From Bacteroidales bacterium (lineage in GTDB: Bacteria; Bacteroidota; Bacteroidia; Bacteroidales; GCA-2748055), in assembly GCA_021738565.1 (NCBI GenBank), contig JAIPBT010000011.1:45195-109194 (forward strand): a stretch of 64,000 bases of DNA. The letters are read 5' to 3'. Position numbers and translations under genes: made by a program. Position 1 is the stretch's first letter, and every line of letters starts with the position of its first letter. Below are positions 46,207 to 55,800 of the stretch, in pieces. The notes below the pieces were generated by a model. The model did no database searches and was not told the DNA's origin. It saw nothing but the letters and a program-made list of their open reading frames with translations.

Positions 46207-47412
46207 ATGCAGGTAATTTCAAAATACGTACACAATGATTCTGTAAAGAATGGAAGATCTTTCAGGTTCACGGCCTGGTTTCAAAGAATGTTGATATTAC
46301 CTGTATTACTGATGCTCCTGAAGTCTTGTATAGAACCTTATATCGCTGAAATTGAAGATGAACCGGAGTTGATTGCAATTGAAGCAAGCCTTATTAAGGG
46401 CATACAGAGACAGCGTGTTATGATATCGAAAACCACACCCTTGCAAAATGCTGAATTTGTTCCCGTAAAAGGATGCACGGTGCGTTTATTTGATGATGTC
46501 GATAATGCTTACAGGTATGATGAATACCAGGATGGTTATTACATTTTGGATCTTCAGGACGGGGACCTGGTTGAAGGCAGGAACTATCAATTGCAGGTCC
46601 TGACACAAGGTGGAAAAGAATACAGGTCCAAATCAGTTCAGTTACAGGCCGGCGTGGAAATCGATTCGGTCTATTTTGAGATCGAAAGCAGGATAGAATC
46701 ATATACCGGTGATGATCTGGAAGGTCTTCAGTTTTATATAGATTTGAGGGCGCCTGATACCATCTCAAGGTTCTTCAGGTGGAAGCTTGTCGAAACATTT
46801 GAATATACAAGTGCGGGTCCCATTAATTATTTTTATTACAATTCCAGTCTTGAACCCGTTCCTCCTTCGGATATTTGGGCGTTGTACCGATGCTGGAAGA
46901 CGACGGACATTAAGGATATATACCTGTCAAATACCATTAATCTTATCGAGAATGAGAAAAAACGGATTCCACTGAAATATGTATCTACAGAATCGGACCG
47001 GTTAAAAATCAGGTACAGCCTTTTGATCAATCAGTATTCACTGAGTGAAGGGGCCTATAATTATTTCAATCAGAACATGGTAGCAACCCAGGAAGGAGGA
47101 GGACTGTACAACAAGCAACCAGAGCAGCCTCTGACTAATTTTTTCAATGTTAATGATACCACCGAAAGGGTAATAGGTTATTTCTGGTTATCAGTAAAAA
47201 GCAGTAAAAGAATATTTGTTGAGCGGATTAATGATCTTGATGTGAAGGACCACTTCTATCCGCTTGAAGTTTTCAATCTTGAAGATCATGGTGACGGACC
47301 TTTCCCGCTTTATATTATGGAAGATGCCAGTGGAACAAGAATAACAGGAAGTCCCTATTGTTTTGATTGTACACGAAGAGGAGGTATAACTGTAAGGCCT
47401 GATTTCTGGTAA
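46207..47412 (+). CDS. DUF4249 family lipoprotein
   Basis: The 401-residue protein matches the Bacteroidota DUF4249 pattern: a lipoprotein signal ending MLLKSCIEPY, then IAIEASLIKGIQRQRVMISKTTPL, GCTVRLFDDVDNAY, LQDGDLVEGRNYQLQVLTQGGKEY (a carbohydrate-binding-like beta sandwich) and a C-terminal CFDCTRRGGITVRPDFW with a CxxC pair. Its ATG directly follows the receptor's stop, so the two are translationally coupled. DUF4249 proteins are partners of a TonB-receptor subfamily and probably sit on the receptor; the ligand is unknown. Confidence 0.88.
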   Translation: MQVISKYVHNDSVKNGRSFRFTAWFQRMLILPVLLMLLKSCIEPYIAEIEDEPELIAIEASLIKGIQRQRVMISKTTPLQNAEFVPVKGCTVRLFDDVDNAYRYDEYQDGYYILDLQDGDLVEGRNYQLQVLTQGGKEYRSKSVQLQAGVEIDSVYFEIESRIESYTGDDLEGLQFYIDLRAPDTISRFFRWKLVETFEYTSAGPINYFYYNSSLEPVPPSDIWALYRCWKTTDIKDIYLSNTINLIENEKKRIPLKYVSTESDRLKIRYSLLINQYSLSEGAYNYFNQNMVATQEGGGLYNKQPEQPLTNFFNVNDTTERVIGYFWLSVKSSKRIFVERINDLDVKDHFYPLEVFNLEDHGDGPFPLYIMEDASGTRITGSPYCFDCTRRGGITVRPDFW

Positions 47413-47425
47413 CAGACAACAAAGA

Positions 47426-49114
47426 ATGCAACAATTAAGAACCATACAGATAATTGCAGGTTTGATTTTTCTTGTGAATGGATTTTCACAAAGCAATGAA
47501 GTTGTTAACATCGTGAAACCAGAGCAACACGGCGAAGAACTCACGTTGTTTGTTGACCGGCCTGTATACCTTGTTTCGGATGATATCCATTTCAGTGCGC
47601 TTTATTTGCCTCCTTTAAGTCAGCCTGCCAAGAAGTGGAGTTCGGTGATCTATGTTGAACTGATCAGCTGGGACGGGACAAAAGTTGCTCAGTCTGTTTA
47701 TGAAATTTCGGACAATGTGGCAACTGGTTCACTTACAATACCGGGATCAATCAATACAGGAAATTATTACCTCCGTGGCTATACAAAATGGATGCGAAAT
47801 TATTCTCCCCTGACGTATACCTATCTTCCTGTTAAAGTTGTTAATCCATATTCAGATAAGGTAGCCACTGGTCCTGAGGAAGATGTCAAAAACCTGAACA
47901 CTGTCAGTACTCATTTTACAGATATTTCCGGTCAGTTGAAATTAACGGATTTAAAGGAATCATACAGCAAAAGGGAACAGGTCAGGCTCAGTATAAATAT
48001 AAATGGGCAGTATGCGGGCAAAAATGCAAGCATAATGGTATTGAAGCTGGGATTGGATTACCATACTGATCTGTCATTCAGTTTTGATGAGTCAGCAGAT
48101 TCGTTGCATAACAATGAAATTGAGTTTTTTCCTGAACTATACGGACTGACACTATCCGGTAAGATCACCAATGAAAAGGGCGAACCTGTAAGCGGGGCAG
48201 AAGTTAACCTGTCATCATTTTCGGATGCATTTTATTTTTATGGTGACCTGTCTGATCAAAACGGCAAGTTCGGATTTGTTTTGCCAAAAATATCGGGGGA
48301 TCATGAATTTCATATTGAAGAAGCGGCTGATACAACAACAGACAATAACTTGCTGGTTGACAATCAATTCTGTAACCAACCCGTTACATTGCCTTGGTTC
48401 CCATTTAAATTGAGCGAAGATGAAAAGGAATATCTGAATGAATACCTGTTAAATTTTCAGATACAACAACGTTTCAAGACCGAACCGGGAAATAATTCAG
48501 AAAATTCAATTGCATCAGGATCCTTTTATGGGAATCCCAGTTCCACAGTATTTGTGGACGAATATATTGAACTGGTTGACCTGAGAGAATTCTTCTATGA
48601 ACTGGTCCATGATGTATCCGTGGATTACATCCGGCAGGAACCATTCCTGCGCATAAATGGCCAGGGCAGCCTGTCAATGTATCCACCCCTTGTACTGCTG
48701 GATAATGTCAGTGTTCCCAACGGCCCCGATCTGTTAAAACTGCCTTCTAAAAGTGTTCAGAAAATTGAAGTTGTCAACAGGGGGTATATGATCGGGAAAA
48801 AAAGGTACAGCGGGATCATCAAGATCTTTTCAAAAAATAAAGACCTGGCTGGATTAATTCTGAGGAATGATCATCATTTCTTTACTTACATGCTTTACAA
48901 TGATGCATCTTTGGATGCGCCATCAGAGGATGTATCAATACCTGACAAAAGAACAGTGTTGTATAATCGAAAATGGATGGCTGATCACGCGGGATCTGGA
49001 GAAATTGTATTCACAACCAGTGATGTGGAAGGTGTATATGATATCATTATCAGGTATCTTGATCCTCAAACCCAAAAAATCTTTTATGGAAGGGAAAGCT
49101 TCCGGGTAAGGTAA
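47426..49114 (+). CDS. Macroglobulin-like secreted protein of the TonB/DUF4249 operon
   Basis: The 562-residue protein has a signal peptide (IQIIAGLIFLVNGFSQ) and an alpha-2-macroglobulin MG2-like domain (about 35-130; VDRPVYLVSDDIHFSALYLPP, GNYYLRGYTKWM). A carboxypeptidase-regulatory-like domain follows (about 245-300; GLTLSGKITNEKGEPVSGAEVNLSSF), and a plug-like segment near 430-470 (LVLLDNVSVPNGPDLLKLPSKSVQKIEVVNRGY in part) resembles a TonB plug. No barrel follows, so it may dock on the receptor. It ends the four-gene unit, 13 bp after DUF4249. Function unknown. Confidence 0.75.
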   Translation: MQQLRTIQIIAGLIFLVNGFSQSNEVVNIVKPEQHGEELTLFVDRPVYLVSDDIHFSALYLPPLSQPAKKWSSVIYVELISWDGTKVAQSVYEISDNVATGSLTIPGSINTGNYYLRGYTKWMRNYSPLTYTYLPVKVVNPYSDKVATGPEEDVKNLNTVSTHFTDISGQLKLTDLKESYSKREQVRLSININGQYAGKNASIMVLKLGLDYHTDLSFSFDESADSLHNNEIEFFPELYGLTLSGKITNEKGEPVSGAEVNLSSFSDAFYFYGDLSDQNGKFGFVLPKISGDHEFHIEEAADTTTDNNLLVDNQFCNQPVTLPWFPFKLSEDEKEYLNEYLLNFQIQQRFKTEPGNNSENSIASGSFYGNPSSTVFVDEYIELVDLREFFYELVHDVSVDYIRQEPFLRINGQGSLSMYPPLVLLDNVSVPNGPDLLKLPSKSVQKIEVVNRGYMIGKKRYSGIIKIFSKNKDLAGLILRNDHHFFTYMLYNDASLDAPSEDVSIPDKRTVLYNRKWMADHAGSGEIVFTTSDVEGVYDIIIRYLDPQTQKIFYGRESFRVR

Positions 49115-49190
49115 ACAAATATGATGATTGCTTTTTTCCGGACAGCAATTTTAATTGTATTTTTATAACTCAACCAATAATTGAAACACC

Positions 49191-50486
49191 ATGAGTTCTC
49201 CCAATCTTCAGGTTTTGCTGCCCCAGGAATGGCCTGGCGCCCTTTATTATGACCAGGATGAACTGGATGCAGTGACCCGTGTAATCAAGGCCCGCTCTCC
49301 CTTCAGATTTTATGGAGAGAGGCCACAACAGGAAGCAGATCAGTTTGAAAATGAATTTGCAAAGCATATAGGTACAGAACATTGCCTGGGTGTTTCATCA
49401 GGCACGGCTGCATTGCAAATTGCGCTGGCAGCCATGGGTGTAGGACCGGGGGATGAAGTTCTTGTTCCCGGGTATTTCTGGGTTTCAACGGTTGGAGCTG
49501 TAGTTAGAAGCGGCGCTGTTCCGGGGCTCGTCGATGTTGATGAAAGCTTCAGCATGGATCCACTGGATCTCAGGTCAAAGATCTCGGAGAGAACAAAAGC
49601 AGTTATCATTGTTCACATGGGTGGAGTTATCGGGCAGGTAGAAAAGATCGTTGATATTTGCAGGGATAATGGCCTTTTTTTACTTGAAGACTGTGCCCAG
49701 GCAACAGGAGCAGGTAAATTCGGGAAAATGGCAGGATCTTTCGGTGATATGGGAATATTTTCATTTCAACTGAATAAAAACATTACCGCGGGAGAAGGGG
49801 GCGCAATAGTTACCAACTCCAGGGAATTGTACAATAAATCATTTGCGATCCATGACCTGGGCTACTACAGGAACGAAAAAGGAAGATTGAACTTTGATGA
49901 TCCCGATGGACAGTTATGGGGAATCGGCAGCAGGATGAATGAGATCACGGCAGCCATTATGAGGGTGCAATTGAAAAAGATAGATACAATCCTGGGCTCA
50001 ATGCGGGAATTTAAAAATGAATTGAAGAGTGAACTGAAATCCTGGCCATGGTTAAAAACAAGGTTTGTCGAGGACCCGGAAGGTGACGGTGGTGCTTTTC
50101 TGAAACTTATTTTTCCAGACAGGCATATTTCCATTGATTTCATTGAAGGAATAATGAAACGCGGGATCTCCGTGAAAGAGGGTGGCGGATATCCGGTGCA
50201 TATGACGGATTGGGGCCTTCATATCTATTCAAACATCCCCAGCCTGGTAAACAAGCGGTCGATTTGCGGTCATCACCCGGTCTGGGAACTGGCAGAGAAT
50301 TCATGGGCGAAAGAGAGGGAATATTCCATTGGAACATTGCCTGTGCTGGATTCATACGTCGAAAGAACAGTTATTTTCTGCATTGCATCCAGGCTTGAAA
50401 ATGAACAAAAAAATGGCATAAAAAAGGTATTTACCGATACATGTGAAACAATCAACAACATTCATAATTTACTAGATCATGGGTAA
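49191..50486 (+). CDS. DegT/DnrJ/EryC1/StrS family aminotransferase
   Basis: The 431-residue protein is a fold-type I PLP enzyme: GVSSGTAALQIALAAMGVGPGDEV near the N-terminus, EDCAQATGA (the Asp that binds the pyridine N), FQLNKNITAGEGGAIVTN (Lys forming the internal aldimine) and RMNEITAAIMRVQLKKID. The family transaminates keto-sugars or cyclitols in surface glycan and antibiotic synthesis. It overlaps by 8 bp the deacetylase/GH3 gene, so they are co-expressed. The substrate is unknown; amino-sugar formation fits the context of a glycan-acting neighbour but is inference. Confidence 0.9.
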   Translation: MSSPNLQVLLPQEWPGALYYDQDELDAVTRVIKARSPFRFYGERPQQEADQFENEFAKHIGTEHCLGVSSGTAALQIALAAMGVGPGDEVLVPGYFWVSTVGAVVRSGAVPGLVDVDESFSMDPLDLRSKISERTKAVIIVHMGGVIGQVEKIVDICRDNGLFLLEDCAQATGAGKFGKMAGSFGDMGIFSFQLNKNITAGEGGAIVTNSRELYNKSFAIHDLGYYRNEKGRLNFDDPDGQLWGIGSRMNEITAAIMRVQLKKIDTILGSMREFKNELKSELKSWPWLKTRFVEDPEGDGGAFLKLIFPDRHISIDFIEGIMKRGISVKEGGGYPVHMTDWGLHIYSNIPSLVNKRSICGHHPVWELAENSWAKEREYSIGTLPVLDSYVERTVIFCIASRLENEQKNGIKKVFTDTCETINNIHNLLDHG

Positions 50487-53400
50487 AAAAAAGATTCCGG
50501 GTTTGCTTTCCCTGATAATGGTTTTTTCTTGTTTGAATCTATTCTCCCAGGGCTACGGGACGGGTTCGGCAGCTCCTGGAAAGGAGGAATTCCGGTGGCC
50601 CGGCGGTAAATCAATGGCCCTCAGCCTTACATTTGATGATGCCAGGTTCAGCCAGGTGGAAAAGGGGATCCCGCTTTTGGATAAATATGGTGTGAACGCA
50701 ACTTTTTATGTGTCCCCTGAAAATTTCAGAAAATACACCAAACAATGGAAGAAGGCCTCAGAGCAGGGACACGATATAGGCAACCACACGCTCACCCATC
50801 CCTGCAGCGGAAATTTTCCCTGGTCGAGGCATAAAGCGCTTGAAGATTATACCCTGGAGCAAATGAAGAATGAATTGGATTCTGCCGGCAGGATCATTGA
50901 AAGGATAACAGGCAGACACCCATCTTCATTTGCCTATCCTTGTGGTCAGACATACATAGGCAGCGGAATGAGTAACCAGAGCTACGCTCCGCTGATCGCA
51001 GCCATGTTTTCCACCGGGAGGTCCTGGCTGGACGAGGCTCCGAATGATCCTTCCTATTGTGATCTTGCAAGGCTCAATGGAATGGAACTGGACGGAAAAT
51101 CATTCAGTGAAATTAAAATCCTGATCGATCAAACAAAAAAAGAGGGGGCATGGCTTGTTCTTGCGGGCCATGAGATGGATGAAGGAGGAAGGCAGACCTC
51201 GCTGCTCTCGACGATTGATTCCATATGTGAATATGCCTCAGATCCTGCCAACGGGATATGGATTGAGGATGTGGATGCGGTGGCCGCCTATGTCCGGGAA
51301 AAAAGAGGGATGCCAGCCTTTGAGCCTGCACCCGACTACCTGAATCCGGCATTGCCTGTTGAGGAGCGCGTTGACATTCTTCTCTCGGAAATGACACTGA
51401 AGGAAAAGATCGGGCAGTTGAACATGCCCTGCGGCTATTTCTCTGAGTTGGGCAACAGTACAGAGGAAAAAATGAGAGGATCCGAGGCATTTACCAGGGG
51501 TGAACTGTCAGATGATTTCGGACCGGCCGGGGGATTTTTTACCCTTGCGAACAATGTTCTTTTTGAAGGTCCCGTGCAGCAAAGCAACTACTTCAATAAT
51601 CTGCAGAAGATCGCCCTTGAGGAGACAAGGCTGGGGATCCCGCTGCTGCAGACCGAAGAGGGAACGCATGGTCTGATGTGCTCCGGTGGCACCATTTTTC
51701 CGGAAGGTCCGGCACTGGGAAGTACATGGAACATGGAACTGATCGACCGTGTCTATTCAACCACCGCCATGGAAGCCAGGGCAGTGGGAATTCACCAGTT
51801 GTTCACCCTGGTGATCGAACCGATCAGGGATCCCAGGCTTGGAAGGAACCAGGAAGCATACAGTGAGGACCCTTACCTGACGTCGAGGATCTCTGAAACG
51901 ATCGTAAACGCGGTCCAGGGCGAGGACATTTCTCAACCTGGTAAGGCCGTTGCCGGTCTGTGCCATTATCCGGGTCAGAGTCAGCCTGTAAGCGGACTGG
52001 AACGTGGGGCGATGGAGATTTCGGAAAGGACACTACGGGAAATTTTTCTGCCGCCCTGGGAGGCCGGAATTAAAAATACCGGCGCGCTCGGAGTTATGGC
52101 AACATATCCAACCATTGACGGGGTTCCGATTCACAGCTCAGGCAAATATCTCACGGATGTTCTGCGCGGTGAGCTCGGTTTTGAGGGCTTGGTGCTTAGC
52201 GAAGGGAATGGAGTGAATACATTGGTTTATACCGGGATCGCTTCCACGGAAAAGGAAGCGGCTGCCATTGCAGCCAATGCCGGAATGGATGTCAGCATAT
52301 CATTCAGCCAGGGATACGGATCGGAGATGGAAGAAAATGTGCGTGAAGGACGTGTTTCCATGGAGACAATAGACAGGTCGGTTAAAAGGGTGCTGAGGTT
52401 AAAATATGAACTCGGTCTTTTTGATGATCCCTTCACGGATCCGGAAAAAGCAGCGGAGACCGTCCATCATGTAAAAAGCCGGGAACTGGCCCTGGAAGCG
52501 GCACGCGAAGGCATTGTTCTTTTAAGGAACGAAAATGACCTGTTGCCGTTATCAAAGAATATCAGGTCCATTGCCGTTATCGGTCCGAATGCGGATGATG
52601 AGAAGAACCAGCTTGGCGACTATACATCAAAAGTGGTATTACAGGAAATTGAAACGGTGCTTGACGGTATCACTGCACTTGCCGGGGATGATGCGGAAAT
52701 ACATTATGTTAAAGGATGCAATGTTACGGGGACAGATCTGGATGAGATAGATGAAGCTGTGAATATAGCCGCAGAATCGGATGTTGCCATTGTCGTACTT
52801 GGCGAGAATGAATGGCAGAAAGAAGGGAAACTGGGCACCAGCGGAGAAGGGTATGATGTTGCCACACTTGAACTTACCGGGTTGCAAAAGCAGTTGATAA
52901 AAGGCATTCATTCAACCGGTAAACCCGTTGTGGTTGTACTTATAAACGGACGTTCTCTTGCAATACCATGGATCGCGGAAAATGTGCCGGCGGTGATTGA
53001 AGCTTGGTTGCCGGGAGAAAAAGGAGGGAAAGCAGTTGCTGAAATAATTTTTGGGGATTTTAATCCCTGCGGAAAGCTGCCCGTTACTTTTCCGCGCCAT
53101 GTCGGACAACTGCCGGTTTATTACAATTACAAACCTTCGAAATCCTATTGGCTTGAAAAGGGATGGGGGAATTCTTATGCGGACATGGAAAAATGGCCGC
53201 TCTATGAATTCGGATTTGGAATGAGCTATACGGAATTTAAATACGCTAACCTGATTATTGATCCGGATAAAACATGGATCCATGGATCGTTCAATGTAAC
53301 AGCCGATATAACAAATACGGGAAAACTGGAGGGTAAGGAGGTTGTGCAGCTGTACATCAGGGACCGGATCAGCAGCGTGGTCAGACCGGTGAAAGAATTA

Positions 53401-53586
53401 AAGGGATTTACCAAGGTTTCCCTTGGACCTGGCGAAACCAAAGAAGTTGGTTTTGAACTTGGTTTTGAAGAATTGAAGATGCTGGACCGTGAAATGAACT
53501 GGGTTGTTGAACCCGGGGAATTTGAAATAATGATTGGTGCGTCATCGGAAGATATCAGGCTTGTGGGAAGGCTGGTGGTTGAATAA
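50479..53586 (+). CDS. Polysaccharide deacetylase / glycoside hydrolase family 3 fusion
   Basis: The 1035-residue protein has a signal peptide (LLSLIMVFSCLNLFSQ) and an N-terminal NodB deacetylase domain (about 30-285; SLTFDDARF with the metal Asp, GHDIGNHTLTHPC with the metal His pair, FAYPCGQTY). A complete GH3 follows (about 290-1035; VEERVDILLSEMTLKEKIGQL, GIPLLQTEEGTHG, C-terminal PVKELKGFTKVSLGPGETKEVGF, a fibronectin-III-like end). In the usual nucleophile motif SDW/SDY the sequence is LSEGNG (Glu575), and the usual Lys-His is CysHis (495-496). It may both deacetylate and cleave a glycan. It overlaps the aminotransferase gene. Confidence 0.88.
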   Translation: MGKKKIPGLLSLIMVFSCLNLFSQGYGTGSAAPGKEEFRWPGGKSMALSLTFDDARFSQVEKGIPLLDKYGVNATFYVSPENFRKYTKQWKKASEQGHDIGNHTLTHPCSGNFPWSRHKALEDYTLEQMKNELDSAGRIIERITGRHPSSFAYPCGQTYIGSGMSNQSYAPLIAAMFSTGRSWLDEAPNDPSYCDLARLNGMELDGKSFSEIKILIDQTKKEGAWLVLAGHEMDEGGRQTSLLSTIDSICEYASDPANGIWIEDVDAVAAYVREKRGMPAFEPAPDYLNPALPVEERVDILLSEMTLKEKIGQLNMPCGYFSELGNSTEEKMRGSEAFTRGELSDDFGPAGGFFTLANNVLFEGPVQQSNYFNNLQKIALEETRLGIPLLQTEEGTHGLMCSGGTIFPEGPALGSTWNMELIDRVYSTTAMEARAVGIHQLFTLVIEPIRDPRLGRNQEAYSEDPYLTSRISETIVNAVQGEDISQPGKAVAGLCHYPGQSQPVSGLERGAMEISERTLREIFLPPWEAGIKNTGALGVMATYPTIDGVPIHSSGKYLTDVLRGELGFEGLVLSEGNGVNTLVYTGIASTEKEAAAIAANAGMDVSISFSQGYGSEMEENVREGRVSMETIDRSVKRVLRLKYELGLFDDPFTDPEKAAETVHHVKSRELALEAAREGIVLLRNENDLLPLSKNIRSIAVIGPNADDEKNQLGDYTSKVVLQEIETVLDGITALAGDDAEIHYVKGCNVTGTDLDEIDEAVNIAAESDVAIVVLGENEWQKEGKLGTSGEGYDVATLELTGLQKQLIKGIHSTGKPVVVVLINGRSLAIPWIAENVPAVIEAWLPGEKGGKAVAEIIFGDFNPCGKLPVTFPRHVGQLPVYYNYKPSKSYWLEKGWGNSYADMEKWPLYEFGFGMSYTEFKYANLIIDPDKTWIHGSFNVTADITNTGKLEGKEVVQLYIRDRISSVVRPVKELKGFTKVSLGPGETKEVGFELGFEELKMLDREMNWVVEPGEFEIMIGASSEDIRLVGRLVVE

Positions 53587-53660
53587 TGAATATCGAATAT
53601 TGAATAATGAATGTTGAAGTGAATTTCGAATGATGAATTACGAATGATGATTCGGCCTTT
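53587..53660. repeat. AATATCGAAT-type dispersed repeat after the GH3 gene
   Basis: A run of degenerate GAATATCGAAT / GAATGATGAAT words, related to 41181-41275 and 55451-55497. It starts in the codons around the GH3 stop. Confidence 0.7.
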
Positions 53661-53703
53661 GTGTTTTCAGGAGGGCGTTGGTTTAGACGGTATTTCAAGT
53701 CGG

Positions 53704-53919
53704 CTATTTTTTTAATCGTTGAGAACGACCAATTAAAAGATATAGAATTGCTCCTAAATATGGAACTAAAATAACCACTATGACCCAAATTATTTTATTT
53801 GATCCTGTAAATTCATTACGCAATATGCTAATTAATGCTAATATTGGCAGCAAAAGACCCACTAAAAAGATTAGGATTAATAGTAGCTGACTCCATCCTG
53901 GCATTCCAAGCAGTATCAT
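53704..53919 (-). CDS. Small PLDc_N-type membrane protein
   Basis: The 71-residue protein has two membrane helices (SQLLLILIFLVGLLLPILALISIL and IIWVIVVILVPYLGAILYLLIG, in part) joined by a short basic-acidic loop (RNEFTGSNK). This is the PLDc_N module, found at the N-terminus of cardiolipin synthases and as a free protein. The hallmark WVIVVILVPYLGAILYLLIGR is present. No catalytic phospholipase D domain follows, so it is the free form. It stands alone. Confidence 0.8.
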   Translation of the reverse strand: MILLGMPGWSQLLLILIFLVGLLLPILALISILRNEFTGSNKIIWVIVVILVPYLGAILYLLIGRSQRLKK

Positions 53920-53972
53920 ATGTTTTAATTTTAAAGGAAACTACACTCTAAAGATATAAAAAAACAACCACC

Positions 53973-54080
53973 ATGCAAAAGCAAAACACCCTCCAAATGC
54001 TACAAAATTTGTCAACCGAAATGTCTATTATAACTCTGAGAAGGTACAGATTCAGAACAACTGTAAGGGGACTGTTTTAA
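53973..54080 (+). CDS. Possible small or remnant gene of 35 codons
   Basis: An ATG at 53973 opens 35 codons (MQKQNTLQMLQNLSTEMSI, then basic residues) that end in TAA at 54078, overlapping the end of the opposite-strand ATPase gene. The N-terminus is amphipathic and Gln-rich, like the start of a larger helical protein, so it may be a truncated remnant. I recognise no family. Confidence 0.25.
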   Translation: MQKQNTLQMLQNLSTEMSIITLRRYRFRTTVRGLF

Positions 54081-55236
54081 GGAATGTTTCCCAGGGAATT
54101 CCTCCGGTTCCAATCACCAGCGTCTTTGATCCCGGGAACCTTTTTGCAAATTCATGAAGTCCGTTTGCATTTTTTTTTCTTCCGCTTTTCACTTCTAAAG
54201 CAACCAAACGGTTCTGGTTTTCCATCACGAAGTCCACCTCCATATTTCTGTCTCTCCAATAATAAAGATTAATCTCCTTGTTAAAAGCGCTGTTTATCAA
54301 ATGCGATCCTACGGCGGACTCAACGAGGCGACCCCAGTAATCTGACTTTTCTCTTGCCTCTTTGAATGACATACTGGAGAGACAACCAGTTATTGCAGTA
54401 TTATACACCTGAAGTTTGGGACTTGACGATCGTTGTCTCAGTTTTTGCCCACTGTATTTTTCAATTCCTCCAATAAGTCCAGCTGTTGAAAGGAGGTCTA
54501 AATAATGAGCAATGGTCACCGTGTTACCCGCATCCTGAAGCTGTCCAAGGATTTTGGTATATGAGATGATCTGACCACTATAATTTGCTGATAAATCGAA
54601 TAATCTTTTTAACAGAGCAGGCTTGTTAATTTTTGTCATTTGAAAAATGTCCCGGCTGATGGCTGTTTCAACCAGAGAATCCCTGACATATTCTCTCCAT
54701 CTTGTTTCATCATCCACCAGTTCAAACGCTCCCGGATATCCTCCAAAATATACGAACTGATCCGGGGTCATTCCAAATGCATCATTCATCTCTAAGCAAC
54801 TCCAGTGATTCATTGAAATTGATTCAAATCTTCCCGCAAGTGATTCAGACAAACCTTCCTGAATTAGTAAACGTGAAGATCCAAGTAGAATAATCTTTAT
54901 TTGTGTATTATTGAGGGTATCCTGATCCCATTCCTTCTTAATGTACTCACTCCAGTTATCAATTTTTTGTATCTCATCGAAGCAAAGAATGATTTCGGAT
55001 GTTTTATCATTTTTTAATTGCAACCGGGCCCGTTCCCATGCGTTGTTTATCCAGATCCCTGAGTTATCAAGCTGTCCATCCGCAGAAAGGTATATTGAAG
55101 GCAGTTTTGCCTGATCCAGGGTTTGCTTCACCAGGGTTGTTTTTCCAATCTGCCGGGGACCACTGATCACCTGGATGAACCTGCGTGGCTCAAGTATCCT
55201 TTTTCTAAGTGTTTCAAGATAATGGCGCTGATACAT
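54052..55236 (-). CDS. AAA_14/DUF4143 ATP-binding protein
   Basis: The 394-residue protein has the ATPase N-domain with Walker A ISGPRQIGKTTLVKQ near residue 25 and Walker B EIILCFDEIQKI near residue 83, then IILLGSSRLLIQEGLSESLAGRF (sensor and arginine). The C-terminal DUF4143 domain (about 200-360) includes AHYLDLLSTAGLIGGIEKYSG and a nuclease-like segment VDFVMENQNRLVALEVKSGRK, with E and K of a PD-(D/E)xK-like core. These proteins are widespread in accessory regions, with unclear role. It is isolated, and its surroundings are AT-rich and repeat-rich. Confidence 0.9.
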   Translation of the reverse strand: MYQRHYLETLRKRILEPRRFIQVISGPRQIGKTTLVKQTLDQAKLPSIYLSADGQLDNSGIWINNAWERARLQLKNDKTSEIILCFDEIQKIDNWSEYIKKEWDQDTLNNTQIKIILLGSSRLLIQEGLSESLAGRFESISMNHWSCLEMNDAFGMTPDQFVYFGGYPGAFELVDDETRWREYVRDSLVETAISRDIFQMTKINKPALLKRLFDLSANYSGQIISYTKILGQLQDAGNTVTIAHYLDLLSTAGLIGGIEKYSGQKLRQRSSSPKLQVYNTAITGCLSSMSFKEAREKSDYWGRLVESAVGSHLINSAFNKEINLYYWRDRNMEVDFVMENQNRLVALEVKSGRKKNANGLHEFAKRFPGSKTLVIGTGGIPWETFLKTVPLQLF

Positions 55237-55800
55237 GTGATTACAAATTACTCAATATAAATAGTAAAATTACTCAATACAATGAGTAAAAATAGTAAAA
55301 ATTATTTATAAACGACAAACAATGATTGAGCAGGCAGGAGCAGGCACCTGAGCCGGTTCAGAATTTTCCGGGTTCGAATCATTCAAAAACATTGGTTTTG
55401 CTGTTGATATTCTTTGTTCACATCACATTATCAGGTGAGGGAAGGGAAGGAGAATGTAGAATATCGAATATCGAATGATGAATGTCGAATGATGAAGTTA
55501 TAAAAATGATATGCGATGAAAAGGGAGCGCGTTTTTTTTACTTTTATACAAAGCCAGAGGAGTTAGATCTGATTTCTTCTAATTGCACCTTGGCAATGCG
55601 ATGATCTCAATCAATCTTCAACTAAATTTTAAAAACGAAACAGAAATAATCGCAATTATTTTTGAGAGCGTGCCAGGCACATGTATCAAAGGGGAGTTGG
55701 AGGTTCTCTCCAAAAGCAAAAGCCAAAAAAACTCACCCCCAAGCATCTCGCAAAGTCTTGAGGGTGAGGAAAACCGAAGTTTTACTTAACAAATACAAAG
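55237..55800. other. Intergenic region with dispersed repeats
   Basis: No intact gene was seen. It contains the AATATCGAAT-type repeat (55451-55497), a 25-nt repeat (55531-55555) and a tRNA-like GGTTCGAATC word (55371-55380) without pairing stems. The rest is AT-rich. Confidence 0.6.
55531..55555. repeat. 25-nt direct repeat, left copy
   Basis: Identical to 59470-59494 (G, eight T, then ACTTTTATACAAAGCC). The two copies lie outside the toxin-antitoxin genes, about 3.9 kb apart. Confidence 0.75.

Noticed and set aside
55371..55380. tRNA-like TTCGAAT loop sequence
   Set aside because: The bases on both sides do not form the five-pair T stem, and no acceptor, D or anticodon arm is seen.
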